64,000 nucleotides of DNA from Chloroflexota bacterium (GTDB taxonomy: Bacteria > Chloroflexota > Dehalococcoidia > DSTF01 > RBG-16-68-14): assembly GCA_029262675.1 (NCBI GenBank), contig JAJCYW010000018.1, positions 62,001 to 126,000 on the forward strand, written 5' to 3'. The notes beneath the pieces are model-generated. The model was not told the DNA's origin. It searched no databases and saw only the letters and a list, made by a program, of their open reading frames with translations. Below, piece after piece: positions 55,495-64,000 of this stretch (positions are counted from its first letter, which is position 1; each line of letters starts with the position of its first letter). The translations under genes were made by a program, and so were the position numbers.

Positions 55495-56303
55495 CATGGC
55501 AGACCGTCACGGAGTACGAAGACATCCTCTACGAACACGCGGACGGCATCGCGAAGATCACGATCAATAGACCCGAGGTTCGCAACGCATTTCGCCCGAA
55601 AACGCTGTTCGAACTGAGCGAGGCGTTCGAGCACGCGCACGAAGACCCCGGCATTGGCGTGATCGTGCTGACCGGCGCGGGCGACGAGGCGTTCTGCTCC
55701 GGCGGCGATCAGCGCGTACGCGGCGACGGCGGCTACGTCGGCGACGACGGCGTGCCGCGGCTGAACGTGCTGCCACTGCAGCGCCAGATCCGCACGATCC
55801 CCAAGCCCGTGATCGCGATGGTCGCCGGCTATGCAATCGGCGGCGGGCATGTGCTGCACATCGTCTGCGACCTGACGATCGCGGCGGAGAACGCTGTCTT
55901 CGGCCAGACCGGGCCCAAGGTCGGCAGCTTCGACGCCGGGTACGGCGCGACGCTGCTCGGCCGCATCGTCGGCCACAAGAAAGCCAAGGAAATCTGGTAC
56001 CTCTGCCGCCAGTACTCAGCGCAGGAGGCGCTGGAGATGGGGCTGGTGAACGCGGTCGTTCCGCTCGACAAGCTGGAAGAGGAGACGGTGCGCTGGGCGG
56101 GCGAGATGCTGGACAAGAGCCCGACCGCGCTGCGCTTCCTTAAGGCGGCGTTCAATGCAGACACCGACGGCCTGGCCGGCCTGCAGCAGATGGCGGGCGA
56201 CGCCACGCTCCTCTTCTACATGAGTGAGGAGGCCAAGGAGGGCCGCAACGCGTTCATCGAGAAGCGTAAGCCGGAATTTGACAAGTTCCCCCGACTTCCG
56301 TGA
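55485..56303 (+). CDS. menB: 1,4-dihydroxy-2-naphthoyl-CoA synthase
   Basis: Crotonase-fold cyclase, 272 residues, that closes the second ring. Family marks: [17 protein letters not shown] (the insertion peculiar to MenB), [19 protein letters not shown] with the oxyanion glycines, [15 protein letters not shown] and the C-terminal [23 protein letters not shown] at 55485 with AAGGAG ahead; the longer open frame over menH is not coding. Confidence 0.96.
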   Translation: MSIAWQTVTEYEDILYEHADGIAKITINRPEVRNAFRPKTLFELSEAFEHAHEDPGIGVIVLTGAGDEAFCSGGDQRVRGDGGYVGDDGVPRLNVLPLQRQIRTIPKPVIAMVAGYAIGGGHVLHIVCDLTIAAENAVFGQTGPKVGSFDAGYGATLLGRIVGHKKAKEIWYLCRQYSAQEALEMGLVNAVVPLDKLEEETVRWAGEMLDKSPTALRFLKAAFNADTDGLAGLQQMAGDATLLFYMSEEAKEGRNAFIEKRKPEFDKFPRLP

Positions 56304-56441
56304 GCGGCACGCCTTCAGTCTGATTCGACGTGATGCACCGCAAGCTCCGTTTTCGCGAACCACGTAGCGGTCGGCGAAGCCACTGGAATTACCGGAGGCT
56401 CTGATTACCACATACGCCGTAGCGGCCAGCGGAGGCTTCAA

Positions 56442-57305
56442 GTGAACCATTGGATCGCTGCAGTACGCCCGGCGACGCTACCGGCCGCCGTCGCTCCGGT
56501 GCTCGTCGGCGGCGCGGCGGCCGCGGACGACAACTTTCGCGGGGGCGTCTTCATCGCGACGATGGCGGCGGCTTTGCTGCTGCAGATCGGCGCGAACTTC
56601 GCCAACGACGTCTTCGACTTCGAACGCGGCGCGGACACCGCCGAGCGCCTGGGCCCGACACGTGTGACGCAGGCCGGCCTGATCGCGCCGGAGCACGTCC
56701 GGCTGGCCGCGCTGCTCGTCTTCGTCTCGGCGGCAGCGATCGGCGTCTACCTGCTCTTCGTCGGCGGCTGGCCGATCCTCGCCGTCGGCGTCGCGGCGAT
56801 CGTCGCGGGCATCGCCTACACGGGCGGGCCCTGGCCTTTCGGCTACCACGGCCTCGGCGACGCGATGGTCTTCATCTTCTTCGGACTCGTCGCCGTCACC
56901 GGCACCTACTACCTGCAGACGGACAGCATCGACGCCGTAGCGATCGTCGCCGCAGTGCCGGTGGGCATGACGGTGACGGCGATCCTCGTCGTCAACAACC
57001 TGCGGGACATCGAGACCGACAGGGCGGCCGGCAAACGCACGCTGGCCGTACTGATCGGCGCGCCGGCGACGCGAGCGCAGTACGCGCTGCTGACGCTAGG
57101 CCCATACGCCTGCCTGCCTGCCCTCCTTCGCACAGCCGCCGGAGCGTGGGTGTTCCTGGCCCTGCTCTCGCTGCCGCTGGCCCTCCTCCTCAACCGCAGC
57201 GTGCTCGGCGGAGCCGCAGGCCGGGCGCTGAACCCGATCCTGCAGCGAACGGGCCAGCTCCATTTCCTATTTGGCGCGCTGCTGGCGGCGGGGCTGCTGC
57301 TATGA
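56442..57305 (+). CDS. menA: 1,4-dihydroxy-2-naphthoate polyprenyltransferase
   Basis: UbiA-family membrane enzyme that attaches the isoprenoid tail, 287 residues and about eight helices. The two Asp-rich prenyl-diphosphate motifs are [14 protein letters not shown] and [17 protein letters not shown]-terminal [20 protein letters not shown] is typical of MenA. GTG start. The 138 bp ahead (56304-56441) is the only real gap in the men operon and shows no gene. Confidence 0.93.
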   Translation: MNHWIAAVRPATLPAAVAPVLVGGAAAADDNFRGGVFIATMAAALLLQIGANFANDVFDFERGADTAERLGPTRVTQAGLIAPEHVRLAALLVFVSAAAIGVYLLFVGGWPILAVGVAAIVAGIAYTGGPWPFGYHGLGDAMVFIFFGLVAVTGTYYLQTDSIDAVAIVAAVPVGMTVTAILVVNNLRDIETDRAAGKRTLAVLIGAPATRAQYALLTLGPYACLPALLRTAAGAWVFLALLSLPLALLLNRSVLGGAAGRALNPILQRTGQLHFLFGALLAAGLLL

Positions 57306-58393
57306 AGGTCGCGCGTCTGGACTGGACCGTGTTCCGGCTACCGCTGCGCGCTCCGTTTGAAACGGCGGGCGGCGGTGTGACGGCCCGCGAGGGCATCCTG
57401 CTGCGGCTGACCACCGATAGCGGGGTGGCGGGCCTGGGCGAGGCGTCGGCCATGCCAGGGGCACCCGACGGCGCGCTGGCGGAGATCGCCGCTGCTCTAG
57501 CGGACGTTACACCGGGGCTGATCGGCGCGGAAGTAGGCGAGTTCGCGGTCGAGGCGCTGCCCGCCGTCGCCTGTGCCATCGATACCGCCGCCTGCGACGC
57601 GCTGGCTCGCGACCGCGGCATCAGCGTCGCGCGGTTACTCTGCGAGCGCCCGCGGACGCGGGTCGCCGTGAACGCCACGTTAGCGGCTCGCAGCACAGCG
57701 TACGCCGCCGAACGCGCGGCGGCCGCGCGCGCCGCTGGCTTCACCTGCGTGAAGCTGAAGGTGGGCATGGCGGCGTCGCTCGACGACGAACGCGGTCGCG
57801 TCGCGGCGGTGCGGTCGGCGCTGGGGCCGGACGCGGCGCTCCGTCTGGACGCCAACGGCGCCTGGGACGCGGACGAGGCGATCGCGATGATCCAGGCGCT
57901 GACGCCCTACGACATCGAGTTCGTCGAGCAGCCGGTCGCGCCCGGGCAAATCGACGAGCTGGCACGCGTCCGGGCAGCGGTCGCTGTACCTATCGCCGCC
58001 GACGAGGACGTGACGGACGTGAAGTCGGCGCGCCGCGTGTTAGACGCGAACGCCGCCGACGCGCTCGTCATCAAGCCGATGCGAGGCGGCGGCCTGCGGC
58101 CGGCTATCGTGATCGCCTCCCTAGCCACAAACGCGAGCGTCGATGTCATCGTCACAACGACCATCGACAGCGGAGTCGGCACGGCGGCCGCCCTGCAGCT
58201 CGCGGCGGCGCTGCCCGAGAGCGCGCCGGCCTGCGGGTTGGCGACCGGCGAGCTGTTCACCGGTGATATCGTCACCGAATCCCCGTCCGTGCGCGACGGG
58301 ATCATGGACGTTCCCACAGGGCCGGGACTCGGCGTTGAGCTCGACGAGGAGCGCCTGCACCGCTACGCGATCGCTTCGGGAGAAGCGCCCTGA
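57302..58393 (+). CDS. menC: o-Succinylbenzoate synthase (enolase superfamily)
   Basis: Dehydrates SHCHC to o-succinylbenzoate. 363 residues; muconate-lactonising-enzyme-type barrel with the Lys of CVKLKVGMA, metal ligands in LRLDANGAW, EFVEQPV and AADEDV, and the second Lys in LVIKPMRGGG. Some members of this fold are racemases, but position in the men operon favours MenC. ATG overlaps the menA stop (ATGA). Confidence 0.9.
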   Translation: MKVARLDWTVFRLPLRAPFETAGGGVTAREGILLRLTTDSGVAGLGEASAMPGAPDGALAEIAAALADVTPGLIGAEVGEFAVEALPAVACAIDTAACDALARDRGISVARLLCERPRTRVAVNATLAARSTAYAAERAAAARAAGFTCVKLKVGMAASLDDERGRVAAVRSALGPDAALRLDANGAWDADEAIAMIQALTPYDIEFVEQPVAPGQIDELARVRAAVAVPIAADEDVTDVKSARRVLDANAADALVIKPMRGGGLRPAIVIASLATNASVDVIVTTTIDSGVGTAAALQLAAALPESAPACGLATGELFTGDIVTESPSVRDGIMDVPTGPGLGVELDEERLHRYAIASGEAP

Positions 58394-59877
58394 TGCTGGC
58401 GGCGAGCGGCGAGACGATGCCGGAATGGCTGCAGGAGCGCGCGCGCCGCTCACCGGAACAGCTCGCGCTGCTGTGCGGCGGCGACGCGCTGACGTACGCA
58501 GAGTTGGACGTGCGCACGGGGCAGGCGGCGGCGCGGCTGGCCGAAGCCGGCGTGCGGCGCGGCGACCTCGTCGCGCTGCTCGCGGCGAACGGCACCGAAT
58601 TCGCGACGGTCGTCCACGCGCTACCCCGTCTCGGAGCGGTGCTGCTGCCGCTGAACACACGCCTCAGCGACAGCGAGCTCTCATGGCAATTGCGCCACTC
58701 CGCCGCAGCGCTGCTGGTCAGCGACCGGCCGGACGTTGGCAGTCTCGCCGACGGGCTGCCTGCCGCGGCGCTGGCGGACGTGACGTCGGCCACAGACGCT
58801 AGGCCTGACCAGCCCCTCGCGGAAGTCGAGCTGTCCTCAGTCCACAGCGTCATCTATACATCCGGGACGAGCGGCCGGCCGAAGGCCGCGATGCTGACGT
58901 ACGGCAACCACCTGGCGAGCGCGACGGCTTCCGCCGCCAACCTGGGCGTGCGACCGGACGACCGCTGGCTGGCCTGCATGCCGCTCTTCCACGTCGGCGG
59001 GCTGGCGATCCTGTTGCGCAGCGTCATTTACGGCACGGCGGCCATCATCCACGAATCGTTCGATGCCGAGGCCGTCAACGCGTCTATTGAGGACGACGGT
59101 GTCACCGTCATCTCCGTCGTCAGCACCATGCTCCAACGAATGCTGGACGCCCGCGGCGAACGCCCCTACCCGCCCGCGCTGCGTTGCGTGCTGCTGGGCG
59201 GCGGGCCGGCGCCGGAGTCGCTGATCGCCGCCTGCCGACAGCGCGGCGTGCCGGTCGTCCAGACGTACGGCCTGACGGAGGCGGCGTCGCAGGTGGCGAC
59301 GCGGTCGATAGACGACGAGCGGCCCGGAGCCGCGGGACGGCCGCTGCCGGGCACCGAGGTACGCATCGCGCTGGAAGACGGGAGAGAGGCCAATGTCGGC
59401 CTGGCGGGTGAGATCATCGTCCGCGGCCCGACCGTCACGCCGGGCTACCTCAACGACCCGGACGCCTCGGCCCGCGCGATCCGGGACGGCTGGCTGCACA
59501 CGGGCGACGCCGGCTACGTGGACGGCGAAGGCTACCTGCACGTGCTCGATAGACGCGACGATCTGATTCTCACGGGCGGCGAGAACGTCTACCCGGCGGA
59601 GGTGGAGGAGACGTTGCGATCGCATTCATCTGTTGCGGACGCCGCCGTCGTCGGCCTGCCGGACGAGACGTGGGGCAGCCGCGTCGCCGCCGCAGTCGCG
59701 CTGCGGCCGGGCACCGACATCGACGCCGCGGCACTGCTCTCCTACTGCCGCCAGCGGCTGGCCGGCTACAAGACGCCAACCGAAATTCGATTCGTGGACA
59801 GCCTGCCCCGCAACGCTGCCGGCAAACTGTTGCGCCGCACTGTGCGGGAGCAGTGGCCGGCGCGGGACGGGGCCTGA
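58393..59877 (+). CDS. menE: o-Succinylbenzoate-CoA ligase
   Basis: Acyl-adenylate-forming ligase, 494 residues. A3 motif YTSGTSGRPKAAMLTYGNH, A5 motif QTYGLTEAASQVATR, A7-A8 GWLHTGDAGYVD and DLILTGGENVYPAEVE, and the catalytic Lys of NAAGKLLRR. Overlaps the menC stop by one base. Last men gene of the operon; menI and menG are not in the window. Confidence 0.93.
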   Translation: MLAASGETMPEWLQERARRSPEQLALLCGGDALTYAELDVRTGQAAARLAEAGVRRGDLVALLAANGTEFATVVHALPRLGAVLLPLNTRLSDSELSWQLRHSAAALLVSDRPDVGSLADGLPAAALADVTSATDARPDQPLAEVELSSVHSVIYTSGTSGRPKAAMLTYGNHLASATASAANLGVRPDDRWLACMPLFHVGGLAILLRSVIYGTAAIIHESFDAEAVNASIEDDGVTVISVVSTMLQRMLDARGERPYPPALRCVLLGGGPAPESLIAACRQRGVPVVQTYGLTEAASQVATRSIDDERPGAAGRPLPGTEVRIALEDGREANVGLAGEIIVRGPTVTPGYLNDPDASARAIRDGWLHTGDAGYVDGEGYLHVLDRRDDLILTGGENVYPAEVEETLRSHSSVADAAVVGLPDETWGSRVAAAVALRPGTDIDAAALLSYCRQRLAGYKTPTEIRFVDSLPRNAAGKLLRRTVREQWPARDGA

Positions 59878-59927
59878 CGGGCATGCTACACTGCGGGCCG
59901 TAATGAAGATGCCTGAGGAGGCTGCAA

Positions 59928-60812
59928 ATGCCCGTCGATAGCTTCCGTTGGCTGCCGCGCAGTATCGCAGGGTTCTACCAAGCGATGCAGGTGCCGGAGC
60001 CGGACGGCATTCCCTGGACCCCGCTCTCCAAGCCTGTATCCGAGTGTACGTTCGCGCTGGTCACGTCCGCCGGACTGTACGTGCGGAGTGAGCAAGAGCC
60101 GTTCGATCTCGATCGCGAGCGGCGCGAGCCGACCTGGGGCGACCCGACGTACCGCGAGATCCCGGCAGACGCCACGCCGGAACGGATTGGCGCGGCCCAC
60201 CTCCATCTGAACACGGAGGACCTAGAGACCGACTTCAACATCGTGCTGCCGATCGACCGCCTACGCGAACTCGCCGCCGAGGGCGAGATCGGCGGGCTGG
60301 CGAGCCACCACTACTCGTTCATGGGCTACCAGGAGAACGACGTGGCCTGGCGCGACCAGTACGGCCCGGCCGTCGCGCAGCGCATGGTGGAGGAGCAGGT
60401 CGACGCCGCTCTCCTCACCCCCGCCTGACCGGACTGCTGCCGGAACGTGCCCGTGCTGGCACGTGCGATAGAGTCAGCCGGCATCAGCACCGTGCTCGTA
60501 ACGATGATGCCCTTCTGGGCGGCGAAGATGGGCACACCACGCGCCCTTGGCGTCGAGTTCCCCTTCGGTCACACGTTGGGGCGCGCCAACGAAGCCAGCG
60601 AGCAACGGTCAGTCGTGCGGCGCGCGCTCCAGCTACTAGAGGAGGCCGACTCGCCCGGCGCAACGGCCGACTTCGATGGCGAGTGGCAGGGCGACTTTGA
60701 CGAGTGGCGGAAGCGCTGGCAGCCTGCCGAACCGTCGCCGATCATTAAGTTCATCCGAGAACGCGCCCAGCAGCAGGCCGCTGAACGGCGCGAATCCGAC
60801 CCCGGAGCCTGA
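59928..60812 (+). CDS. GrdB/PrdB-like reductase family selenoprotein (in-frame UGA = Sec)
   Basis: Predicted 294-residue selenoprotein of the glycine/sarcosine/betaine/D-proline reductase selenoprotein B family. The part before the TGA has CTFALVTSAGLYVRSEQEPFD, a TYREIPADAT stretch, NIVLPIDRLRELAAEGEIGGLASHHYSFMGY and ends EEQVDAALLTPA. TGA at 60426-60428 is in frame; reading on gives PDCC then VPVLARAIESAGISTVLV, GTPRALGVEFPFGHTLG and EQRSVVRRALQLLEEA, the family's second half. The codon falls where GrdB has Sec (ILTSTU...), and yields a UPDC redox motif. A GU-loop hairpin follows at 60445-60464. Substrate unknown; it follows menE by 50 nt. Alternative: a true stop making two fragments. Confidence 0.85.
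60445..60464 (+). promoter_or_regulatory. Candidate bacterial SECIS hairpin
   Basis: ACGTGCC (60445-60451) pairs perfectly with GGCACGT (60458-60464); the six-base loop CGTGCT carries GU next to its first base. The loop starts 23 bases after the TGA at 60426-60428, inside the 16-37 base window of known bacterial SECIS elements. Confidence 0.6.
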
Positions 60813-60968
60813 CCAATCGCGACGCAGCCGGATCCGAAGCCGCCTACGCCTTCTTCCATTGGCGGAAAGGCCTGTGTTAGAATGCGTGCCACGCCCCGGC
60901 CCTGTCGGAGGTCAATAGTTGCATCGGCTGGTTGGGGCGTATCCATCCCATAAGGAGGAACACGTAGT

Positions 60969-62735
60969 TTGATCAGCGATTCAGAAGAGCAGACCACCAG
61001 CAGCAGCGACGGCGACGCCGGTACCGGCGGCGAAGAAGAAATCATGGACATGGCGACGCTGCTGGAACAGAGTCCCGAATTCCGCTCCCCACAGCGCGGG
61101 GAAATCATCGATGGCGTCGTGATGGGCTGGGACCGCGACGGCGCACTCATCGACATCGGCGCGAAATCTGAAGGCATTATTCTCAGGCACGAGATGCAGT
61201 CGCTCGGCTCCACGGCGGAGAGCCAGTTGGAGTCGGGGACGAAGGTCCTGGTCTACGTCGTCCAATCGGAGACGGCCGACGGCCAGATCATCCTCTCGGT
61301 CGACAAGGCGCGCGGCGAGCAGGGTTGGCTGACGCTCCAGGAGCGGTTCGAGTCTGGAGAGAGCTTCGAAGCAGAGGTCACGGGCTTCAACAAGGGCGGC
61401 CTGCTGGCCAACGTAGAGGGCGTGAACGCGTTCGTGCCGCTCTCGCAGGTCGTCGGCGTGCGTCCCGACCGCGGCGATGAGGCCGGGGGCGACAGCAGCC
61501 TGGCGAGCACCGTTGGCCGCAGCTTGCGGCTGAAGGTGATCGAGATCAACCGTCGTCGCAACCGCGTCATCCTTTCGGAGCGCGCGGCGCTACAAGAGTG
61601 GCGCATGGAGCAGAAGGAGCGCCTGATTCAGGAGCTCAACGAGGGCGACATCCGTAAGGGCCGCGTGAGCAGCGTCCGCAACTTCGGCGTGTTCATCGAC
61701 CTCGGCGGCGCGGACGGCCTCGCCCACCTCTCCGAGCTCTCCTGGGAGCGTGACAAGTCTCCTGCGGAGCTGTTCAAGGTCGGCGACGAGGTAGACGTCT
61801 TCATCACGAAGATCGACGCGGAGAACAAGAAGATCGCACTCAGCGTCCGCCGCGCCAACCCGGCGATATGGGAAGCCGTGGTGGAGAAGTACCAAGAAGG
61901 CCAGGTCGTCACCGGCCTGGTGACCAAGCTGGTCACGTTCGGCGCCTTCGCGAGGATTGAAGGCCCGGTGGAGGGCCTGATCCACGTGTCGGAGCTCGTC
62001 GACCGCCGCATCGGCCACCCGCGAGAAGTCGCGCGTGAAGGCGACCTGCTGCCGCTCAAGATCGTCCGCATCGAACGCGACCGCCACCGGCTGGGTCTCA
62101 GCCTGCGCCGCGCCCGAGAGGAAGGCGAGGGAATCGGCTACGTATTCACCGAGGGCGGCGAAGTGCTTTCGGTCCCTGACGAGATTCGAGAAGAGTTTGT
62201 CGCTAGGGAAGGCCCGATACCGACACCACCGCCGCTTGCCGATGAACCTCCGGAAGCTGGCGCGACGACCGAGGCGCCTGCAGCAGCCGAAGAACCGGCA
62301 ACCGCGGAACCGCCTGCAGCAGCCGAAGAACCGGCAACCGTGGAACCGGCTGTAGCAGCCGAAGAACCGGCAACCGTGGAACCGGCTGTAGCAGCCGAAG
62401 AGCCGGCGACCGAGGAGCCAGCAGCCGTCGAAGAACCGGCCACCGAGGAGCCAGCAGCGGTCGAAGAACCGGCGGAGGAGGAGCCAGCGGCCGAAGAGCC
62501 GGTGACCGAGGAACCGGCTGCAGACGTCGAGGAACCGGCAACCGAAGAGCCAGCCGCCGTTGAAGAACCGGCGACCGAGGAGCCGGCTGCTGCGGGCGAA
62601 GAGGCTACTGACGAGCAACCGGAAGCTTCCGGCCAGGAAGCTGACCAGACAGATAACGAAGAGGAGAAACAAGACACGGGAGCGGACGCATCGGCATCAG
62701 CCGGGGACGCTGAGGAGGAAGAGACCTCATCCTGA
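60969..62735 (+). CDS. rpsA: S1 RNA-binding domain protein (ribosomal protein S1-like) with Glu/Pro/Ala repeat tail
   Basis: A 588-residue protein with four S1 domains (about residues 35-400), for example GEIIDGVVMGWDRDGALIDIG, FEAEVTGFNKGGLLANVEG, GRVSSVRNFGVFIDLGGADGLAHLSEL and GLVTKLVTFGAFARIEGPVEGLIHVSEL. It would help mRNA binding at the ribosome. From about residue 420 on it is a tandem acidic repeat (EEPATVEPAVAA, EEPATEEPAAV). TTG start at 60969 with AAGGAGG ahead. A TAGAAT -10-like box lies at 60878-60883. Confidence 0.9.
   Translation: MISDSEEQTTSSSDGDAGTGGEEEIMDMATLLEQSPEFRSPQRGEIIDGVVMGWDRDGALIDIGAKSEGIILRHEMQSLGSTAESQLESGTKVLVYVVQSETADGQIILSVDKARGEQGWLTLQERFESGESFEAEVTGFNKGGLLANVEGVNAFVPLSQVVGVRPDRGDEAGGDSSLASTVGRSLRLKVIEINRRRNRVILSERAALQEWRMEQKERLIQELNEGDIRKGRVSSVRNFGVFIDLGGADGLAHLSELSWERDKSPAELFKVGDEVDVFITKIDAENKKIALSVRRANPAIWEAVVEKYQEGQVVTGLVTKLVTFGAFARIEGPVEGLIHVSELVDRRIGHPREVAREGDLLPLKIVRIERDRHRLGLSLRRAREEGEGIGYVFTEGGEVLSVPDEIREEFVAREGPIPTPPPLADEPPEAGATTEAPAAAEEPATAEPPAAAEEPATVEPAVAAEEPATVEPAVAAEEPATEEPAAVEEPATEEPAAVEEPAEEEPAAEEPVTEEPAADVEEPATEEPAAVEEPATEEPAAAGEEATDEQPEASGQEADQTDNEEEKQDTGADASASAGDAEEEETSS
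62268..62601 (+). repeat. Tandem repeats encoding the EEPAT tail of S1
   Basis: Imperfect repeats within the coding region. A 36 bp unit (GAAGAACCGGCAACCGTGG...) occurs twice almost identically around 62322-62396, then shorter units of about 24-30 bp (GTCGAAGAACCGGC...) continue to about 62600. The repeat register keeps the reading frame. Confidence 0.8.
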
Positions 62736-62801
62736 ACTAGCGCGCCCCGACAGTCTAGACTTCGCTGATAGCCGTGTGATAGGGTGAATGCAGAGGTTTA
62801 T

Positions 62802-64000
62802 ATGGCTGATCGATTTGACAAGTTCACCGAGCGCGCCCGCAGAGTTCTTACCCTAGCGCAAGAAGAAGCTCAGCGCTTCAATCACAACTACATTGGCACA
62901 GAGCACCTGCTGCTCGGCCTCGTCCGCGAGGGCGACGGCGTTGCGGCGAAGGTACTCTCGAACCTGGGCGTGGAGCTATCGAAGGTCCGCTCCGCAGTCG
63001 AGTTCATCATCGGTCGCGGCGACCGCGCCACCCAGGGCGAGATCGGCCTGACGCCGCGCGCCAAGAAGGTCATCGAGCTGGCCGTCGACGAGGCGCGGCG
63101 GCTCAGTCACCACTACATCGGCACGGAGCACCTGCTCCTCGGCCTCGTCCGCGAGGGCGAGGGCATCGCCGCCAGCGTGCTCGAGAGCCTGGGCGTGAAC
63201 CTGGAGCGCGTCCGCGCCGAGACGACCCGCATCCTCTCGCAGAGCGTGCCGCAGAGCTCCGGCTCTGGCGCTCGCTCTTCCACTCGCACCCCAACCGTCG
63301 ACCAGTTGGGCATGGACCTGACCAGCGCCGCGCGCCAGGGCAAGCTCGACCCGATCGTCGGACGCTCGACCGAGATCGAGCGGATGATCCAGATCCTCTC
63401 GCGCCGGACCAAGAACAACCCGATCCTGATCGGCGAGCCAGGCGTCGGCAAGACCGCCATCGCTGAAGGCCTCGCCCACCGCATCGTCGCCGGCGACGTC
63501 CCGGAAACGCTCCAGGGCAAGCGGCTGGTCACGCTCGACATCGGCGGCCTCGTCGCCGGTACCAAGTACCGCGGCGAGTTCGAAGAGCGGCTGAAGAAGG
63601 TGATCGAAGAGCTCAAGTCCGCCGGTAACTGCGTCCTCTTCATCGACGAGATGCACATGCTGGTCGGCGCCGGCGCCGCGGAAGGCGCCGTCGACGCGGC
63701 AAACATCCTCAAGCCGTCGCTAGCGCGCGGCGAGCTGCAGTGCATCGGCGCGACGACGCTAGACGAGTTCCGCAAGTACATCGAGAAGGACGCGGCGCTG
63801 GAGCGGCGCCTTCAGCCCGTGCTCGTCGAAGAGCCGAGCATGGAAGACACAATAGAGATCCTGCACGGCATCAGGGAACGCTACGAGGAGCACCACAAGC
63901 TGAAGATCAGCGATGAGGCGCTCAAGTCAGCGGCGGAACTCGCCGCCCGCTACGTCGGCGATCGGTTCCTGCCCGACAAGGCCATCGACCTAATCGACGA
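62802..64000 (+). CDS. clpC: ATP-dependent Clp protease ATP-binding subunit ClpC (partial, runs off window end)
   Basis: AAA+ unfoldase, first 399 codons visible. Two Clp N-terminal repeats carry the same [15 protein letters not shown] motif (about residues 30-45 and 105-120). The first AAA domain shows Walker A ([15 protein letters not shown]), the pore-loop region [14 protein letters not shown], Walker [11 protein letters not shown], and the sensor [28 protein letters not shown] at 62802 with AGAGG ahead. The second AAA domain is beyond the window. Confidence 0.96.
   Translation, partial: MADRFDKFTERARRVLTLAQEEAQRFNHNYIGTEHLLLGLVREGDGVAAKVLSNLGVELSKVRSAVEFIIGRGDRATQGEIGLTPRAKKVIELAVDEARRLSHHYIGTEHLLLGLVREGEGIAASVLESLGVNLERVRAETTRILSQSVPQSSGSGARSSTRTPTVDQLGMDLTSAARQGKLDPIVGRSTEIERMIQILSRRTKNNPILIGEPGVGKTAIAEGLAHRIVAGDVPETLQGKRLVTLDIGGLVAGTKYRGEFEERLKKVIEELKSAGNCVLFIDEMHMLVGAGAAEGAVDAANILKPSLARGELQCIGATTLDEFRKYIEKDAALERRLQPVLVEEPSMEDTIEILHGIRERYEEHHKLKISDEALKSAAELAARYVGDRFLPDKAIDLID

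Noticed and set aside
60426..60428. Frameshift or sequencing error as the cause of the split GrdB-like gene.
   Set aside because: Both halves are in the same frame and a single base is not missing; only the stop codon intervenes, at the Sec position of the family. A genuine nonsense mutation remains possible and is covered in the finding.

Overview
The window is one 64 kb stretch of GC-rich bacterial chromosome. Gene content points to the Chloroflexota, probably a Dehalococcoidia/SAR202-like lineage: complex I genes running nuoABCD straight into nuoH, a DUF951 protein, a DarA-type c-di-AMP receptor, a K+-dependent membrane pyrophosphatase, a full menaquinone pathway, and rRNA genes that are split with 5S unlinked. 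This placement is inferred from gene families; no tree was computed. There is no phage, transposase or CRISPR array. Coding is dense, with many 1-4 nt stop/start overlaps and many GTG/TTG starts.

Layout. 1-4.4 kb (minus): nuoA-B-C-lipoprotein gene-D-H, transcribed from a clear sigma70-type promoter at 4400-4428. 4.5-9.1 kb (minus): DinB-like protein, amidase, valS. 9.1-13.7 kb (minus): prs, secA and an unknown gene, then cinA. 15.3-21.9 kb (plus): a PAS/GAF/PAS/GGDEF protein, pyrF, a DUF951 protein, two paralogous MFS transporters and a bifunctional-nuclease-family protein. 22.0-29.0 kb (plus): the ATP synthase operon atpZ-B-E-F-H-A-G-D-C, followed by a 35-residue membrane protein and a c-di-AMP receptor. 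29.6-36.6 kb (minus): tandem HD-GYP protein, a remnant of a pyrophosphatase gene, intact hppA, a histidine phosphatase, a DUF2344 protein and a CNNM/CorC-type protein. 36.8-40.4 kb: three small lipoprotein genes, an FtsB-like gene and tilS.

40.5-49.5 kb is the rRNA locus and is unusual. 16S and 23S are separated by about 4.1 kb that holds tRNA-Ile, a GIY-YIG endonuclease gene whose 3' end runs into a decayed second copy of tRNA-Ile, a glutaredoxin-thioredoxin reductase fusion, a second flavin disulfide reductase, and tRNA-Ala. 23S appears to have its own promoter and its own processing stem. An initiator tRNA follows 23S and there is no 5S gene. Just beyond lies an orphan SIR2-like gene of visibly lower GC.

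50.8-59.9 kb (plus) is a TetR-controlled menaquinone operon, menF-D-H-B-A-C-E, which would supply the quinone for the complex I encoded at the other end of the window. Directly after menE lies what I consider the most important find: a GrdB/PrdB-like gene that reads through an in-frame TGA at exactly the family's selenocysteine position, giving a UxxC motif, with a GU-loop hairpin at bacterial SECIS distance. The window ends with an S1-type ribosomal protein carrying a long Glu/Pro/Ala repeat tail and the first part of clpC.
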